This document shows, piece after piece, positions 59,748 to 64,000 of a stretch of DNA of 64,000 nt. The notes under the pieces were generated by a model. The model was not told where the DNA came from. It saw only the letters and a list, made by a program, of their open reading frames with translations, and made no database searches. The number at the start of each line of letters is the position of its first letter. The stretch's first letter is position 1. The DNA is taken from the NCBI GenBank assembly GCA_963930775.1, contig OZ005691.1, positions 8,863,000 to 8,926,999 of the forward strand. The letters are read 5' to 3'. Position numbers and translations under genes: made by a program. Source of the DNA: Cliona cf. orientalis (lineage: Eukaryota; Porifera; Demospongiae; Clionaida; Clionaidae).

Positions 59748-60216
59748 TACAGTGGAACCCCGCTTAACGGACACCTGCGATATAACGGACAATTCTTAAT
59801 GTCCGGATTATATTTCCATAGATTTCAATATATTTAAACCCCCTCAACAGCGAACACCCCGCTATTCCGTACAACGGACACTTATTTTGGTCCCATTTAA
59901 ACCTGCACAATAGTAAACAACCTCGCATAACGGACAGTTAGGCCACACCTACCATTGAAATCGGTCAATTTCAGCGACCAGTAACTACAGTAAAGCCTAA
60001 AATTAATATGTCTCATATTCTTGCCTAGGAGCTGTCAGTTAACAGATCTCTCATCAATACGATCTTTTCGTCGTCCACAATAGGGCTAATTATCATAGCT
60101 GGCCGCGATTGTAGGACCGGCGTGGTCAACCACTAACCCCTGAGCTAAGGACACCTCGCTACAGCAGACAAAATTTTTGGTCCCAGTGGTATCAGCATTA
60201 GAGGGGTTCCACTGTA
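59748..60216. repeat. Family E element with TA target duplication
   Basis: TACAGTGGAACCCCGCTTAA and AGAGGGGTTCCACTGTA ends. The paralogous empty site at about 62,100-62,130 reads CTTACATGTACATTAAGTTC uninterrupted, so insertion duplicated TA. Internal repeats of CTTAACGGACA / AACGGACA-type motifs resemble the ends. Confidence 0.85.
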
Positions 60217-61307
60217 CATTAAGTTCAAGAAATGCTGCTCCTATTGAGATTATGTATGGCATAACAAGTAACAACAAGGAAACCATAACATGCTAAAACA
60301 TTAACCCACTAACCTCTGAAACTAAAGGTGCATGAGTTTTATTGTCACTGGCCTCAAGGAACTTGCTGTTCCTGTCAGAGTGATGTTACTAGAGCTAACC
60401 TCAGCATCAGATCAAATATGGAGCTCAGATTTCTATTTGGAGTCTACATACAGTGACTTAGATGAAGTATTTCTAAAATAATAATTATTACACACACTAG
60501 ATAATAACTATGATTTCCTTTTGCAGTGTTTACCAAAACATGACATTTCCTACACACATTTGTCAGAGGATAGGGCAGAATTTTTGCTAGTTTGAATGAA
60601 ATAAGCAGAAAATTTGCTCTATCCTACACATTTCCTACCCGCATGAAATCCATATCTTCGTCTAGTGACACCCTCAACTTGCAAAGTCAAACTTACATAT
60701 ACATTAAGTTCATGAAATGCTGCCGCGTCCTATTGAGATACAATATTATTATGTATGGCATAATAAGTAACAACAAGGAAACCATAACATGCTAGAACAT
60801 TAACCAGCTAACCTCTGAAACTTAAAGGTGAGTTTTATTGTCCTCAAGGAACTTGCTGTTCCAGTCAGAGTGACTTTACTAGAGCTAACCTGTTTATCCA
60901 AAAGGCCAGCAGCTGTTACTAATTAAGATAATCCAATTATGGATATGGACTCAGGTGGGCCACAGATGCATGTAGTTGAACCAGAAAGTTTCTTGTAAAG
61001 GGCTTCTTTGGGCCACATGATGATAGTTGCTAGGAACTCACTAATTAGTTGGTCATTGCCATGAATGGTAACTTCCATTATCTAATATCGGTGGCGTAAG
61101 AAGATGTTTTTTAATAGGGGGGCTTTAAAATATATTGTGCGCAAAGCATGCTAAAATCTTTTTGGACCACATTCAAATGCCTTTAATAGATCATGCCCAT
61201 TTTTGTGCTAATTTGGCTTTAAAGTGGATGCTCATTCACAAAATCTCTAGCAAAATAGACTTCTTCTTACCAGGCTTATGTGGCACTACGCCCACTTACC
61301 TGAAAAG

Positions 61308-61308
<1 letters not shown>

Positions 61309-61342
<34 letters not shown>

Positions 61343-61343
61343 C
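61309..61343. repeat. Long G homopolymer
   Basis: More than 30 consecutive G on the + strand. A second run of about 22 G is at 61,675-61,697, and C runs of 15-25 occur at 57,424-57,443 and 57,646-57,663. They sit beneath transposon ends and are likely to vary in length or be misassembled. Confidence 0.8.
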
Positions 61344-62899
61344 TGAACATCTGGTGCATAACAATAAAGCATGTTGCTATGGCAATTAATGAGACTTTTT
61401 TATTAGGTATCCCTTGACATCACTAACCAATAACACAGCTAGAGCTCATATTATTAAGCTGCTTGGATAATCTACAAGTATGCACCTTTACACAACCGTA
61501 AGAAGATTTGTCTGTTCACTGCCATAGTGCTTGAATCATAGTGAACAAGGACAGTGTTATATTATAAAAAAAATTATCCATACATAGTAGCGCTTTATGC
61601 TACCGTCATAACCAACATCCTCACAGCCTACAATTTTTGTTACCTCAGCAGTGGTGGAGGAAGACGGCTGTGACGGGGGGGGGGGGGGGGGGGGGGGCAC
61701 AGTGGGTGTATCACATGTCTACCACAATAGAGATCTATTAAAGGACCGTCATACACGGGGGGGCACATGCCCCTGGTGTCCTCCTGGTTCCGCTGCCTAT
61801 GCTCAGTCTCTGCTCCTCAGCATCGGATCAAATTTGGAGCTCAGATATCTGTTTGGAGACTACATACAGTGACTTAGAAGTGTTTCCAAAATAATTATTA
61901 CACACACTAGACAATAACTATGATTTCCTTTTGTAGTGTTTACCAAAACATGACATTTCCTACACATATTTGTCGGAGGATAGGGCAGAATTTTTGCTAG
62001 TTTGAATGAAATAAGCAGAAAAAATGCTCTATCCTACACATTTCCTACCCGCATGAAATCCATATTTTCGTCTAGTGTACACCCTCAACTTGCAAAGTCA
62101 AACTTACATGTACATTAAGTTCATGAAATGCTACTCCTATTGAGATACAATATTATTATGTATGGCATAATAAGTAACAACAAGGAAACCATAGCTAACA
62201 TGCTAGAACATTAACTAGCTAACCTCTGAAACTTAAAGGTGAGTTTTATTGTCCTCAAGGAACTTGCTGTTCCTGTAACAGTGATGTTACTAGAGCTAAC
62301 CTGTTTATCCAAAAGGCCAGCAGCTGTTACTATAGCTACGTCGAATAGATCAGCAATTTAAGTCAAACTAAGTTGACTTAAAACAATCCCATGTATAACA
62401 CATGGAGTAGATGGCTTAATTCAGTCCATGAATAACCATGAATAACCCATGGGATCCTTGACTTAAATCAATCCCATGTTACCTTGGCATTTTCCTATCC
62501 TTTAAGTAAAGTTGTGCATGACGCTCAATTTGTGCTCCTCAACATGGGACCAAATTTGTCTTGTAGCAGTCTACTATAATAATATGGGTTTGTGGTCGTG
62601 TGATCCTTGTATGTTTTAGTGGCAATTGAGACCTTAGGGTGTATGAGATGCAAACTCAAATGGAATTACCATATCCAATTATTGATCTGATGCCTCTCTT
62701 ATGTTGCTATGGCAATTAATGAGACTTTTTTTTATTTATTACACAGCCCTTGACATCACTATAACCAGTATAGCTACCAAGTTTGAGATTCATCAGACAC
62801 TCTGATGATTTTATAAGAATCGTTAATCATCAAAGATATAGCTAGTCATTTCCCTATTAAAATAATTATATGAGTGGGCAAAAACTTTTGCCCACACTA

Positions 62900-63373
62900 T
62901 AAGGCCACTCCAAGTCAATCATTAGTTTCTGGTCACACCAGTTGTCTCAAGTACATGCGGGCGAGCGGGTGGTTAGGACTATGGGACTATGACTAATTGA
63001 ATTAAGACAGGAAGAGGAAGTACTTAAATTATACCACAAATGCATGGTCAGCAAACCTCGAGTGCAAACAATAGCCTGTCAGATCATATCGGCTAGCTAT
63101 GAGCTGTTGAAGTACACTGGCAGGTCAACAGAATGCAGGATGACGAACTGATGTGACACAGTGACTTGGAAGTTTAGAGTATTCGATTCACCATGTGCAG
63201 CAAGGCAATGAGCTTGAGATCGAGATCTCGAGAGGATCACGTTTATGATGACTCAATACGTGTAATTTTACGTCATCTTTTCTATGAATATCATTATAGT
63301 CCTCATAAACTGGCTTTTCAAAATACCATGCGGGCGGGTGACCAGAAACTAACGATTGATTTGGAGTGGCCTA
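62900..63373. repeat. MITE family G
   Basis: TAAGGCCACTCCAAGTCAAT with TTAGTTTCTGGTCAC, and GTGACCAGAAACTAA with GATTTGGAGTGGCCTAA; about 474 bp. It is the longest family member in the window and may contain a further insertion. Confidence 0.8.
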
Positions 63374-63473
63374 ATATTATAGCTATTTACAAATTTTGAG
63401 GATTTTTATAAAATCAGCAGATCTGATGGATTTCAAACTTGGTAGCTATATAGCTATTCTGGTTATTGATGCC

Positions 63474-63804
63474 TAGTCTCGCAAGCCACACCCTTCAATC
63501 TCCGCACGCGAGAAAGAGGGTCTGGTAACTTCGCGTACATGGAGTTGTACACGCTCCAAGATCTTGGAGCGACCAATCAGATTGCATGCAGCTTTTCAGC
63601 GTTACCACAGCGCAATAACCGCGCATTGTTATTAAACACCGCGTGCCTATATGAATGATAGGCAATCGCGCGCCGCGCAATCTAAACTTAACGTGACGTC
63701 ACGTAAAACGGTCCATCATTGCATTCCAGCAGCACAACTCTATGTACGCGAAGTTACCAGACACTCTTTCTCTCGGAGATTGTAGGGTGTGGCTTGCGAG
63801 ACTA
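63474..63804. repeat. Family H MITE with perfect 9-bp target duplication
   Basis: TAGTCTCGCAAGCCACACCC and GGGTGTGGCTTGCGAGACTA ends, with arms that continue to about 75 bp (GTCTGGTAACTTCGCGTAC / GTACGCGAAGTTACCAGAC). It is flanked by ATTGATGCC at 63,465-63,473 and 63,805-63,813. The 9-bp duplication suggests a Mutator-like or similar transposase as mobiliser. Confidence 0.9.
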
Positions 63805-64000
63805 ATTGATGCCAAAACCAAAATGTTTTAATACGTCTAGCCGTATATCAACTTGCCTTGAGGTGATCAATATTTGAGGCACCAGGTGTTAATAATACGA
63901 TTATTCTTTAATCTGTATATTTTTAAATGATAATTGGAACAAAAAGTGCATTATTTCAGCTTCTCGAGCTCCACTCACGTCTCTTCTGCTAGAACCTTCG

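Larger units (their letters stand above)
58610..62840. repeat. Mosaic of long direct and inverted repeats
   Basis: 60,440-60,900 and 61,850-62,320 are direct copies (CTCAACTTGCAAAGTCAAAC, TATCCAAAAGGCCAGCAGCT). 58,921-59,200 is an inverted copy of about 60,840-61,090. 58,725-58,880 and 61,440-61,560 are direct copies (GCTGCTTGGATAATCTACAA). No intact ORF. This is probably a large repeat or transposon whose copies have inserted into or rearranged with one another. Confidence 0.75.

Overview
This is eukaryotic, animal-type DNA: AT-rich, with small GT-AG introns and dense non-autonomous DNA transposons (MITEs). A demosponge is the most likely source. That is inferred from a Death-domain protein joined to a helical domain I associate with sponge gene predictions, alongside a clear ciliary gene of animal type. 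I could not search a database, so species is open. Coding exons were assembled by hand from splice sites and phases. All multi-exon models below keep frame at every junction.

Left half (1-36,350, + strand): three copies of an eight- or nine-exon cassette encode the same roughly 360-residue C-terminal region, which I do not recognise. Copy 1 (722-6661) enters the window without its 5' end. Copy 2 (21,913-27,408) follows, in matching phase, a Death-domain exon (13,588-14,050) and a helical-domain exon pair (15,980-17,100); joined, they give an 809-codon protein. Copy 3 (32,344-36,056) has its own short first exon with ATG at 30,278 and would give 376 residues. Copies 2 and 3 sit in a large tandem segmental duplication (about 19,591-27,700 and 29,292-36,330). 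In copy 2 the equivalent first exon survives but its ATG is AAG, which suggests the stand-alone gene was captured by the upstream Death-domain gene. Between copy 1 and the Death exon lie a frameshifted actin-family fragment, foldback repeats and a decayed Helitron-like coding repeat.

Right half (37,343-55,113, - strand): a complete RPGRIP1L-like gene (ciliary transition-zone protein) in 31 coding exons, 4410 nt, 1469 residues. It has an N-terminal coiled coil, two C2-type regions, a Ser/Glu-rich linker and the RPGR-interacting C-terminal domain. Its introns hold many MITEs and an unusual density of self-complementary TACATG repeats; the last intron holds a nest of elements. Copy 3 and RPGRIP1L are convergent.

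Right end (55,300-64,000): no intact gene seen. It holds hairpin elements, a decayed retroelement reverse-transcriptase region interrupted by a MITE, a mosaic of direct and inverted repeats (58.6-62.8 kb), long G/C homopolymers and a MITE with a perfect 9-bp target duplication. Several insertions can be dated against paralogous empty sites.
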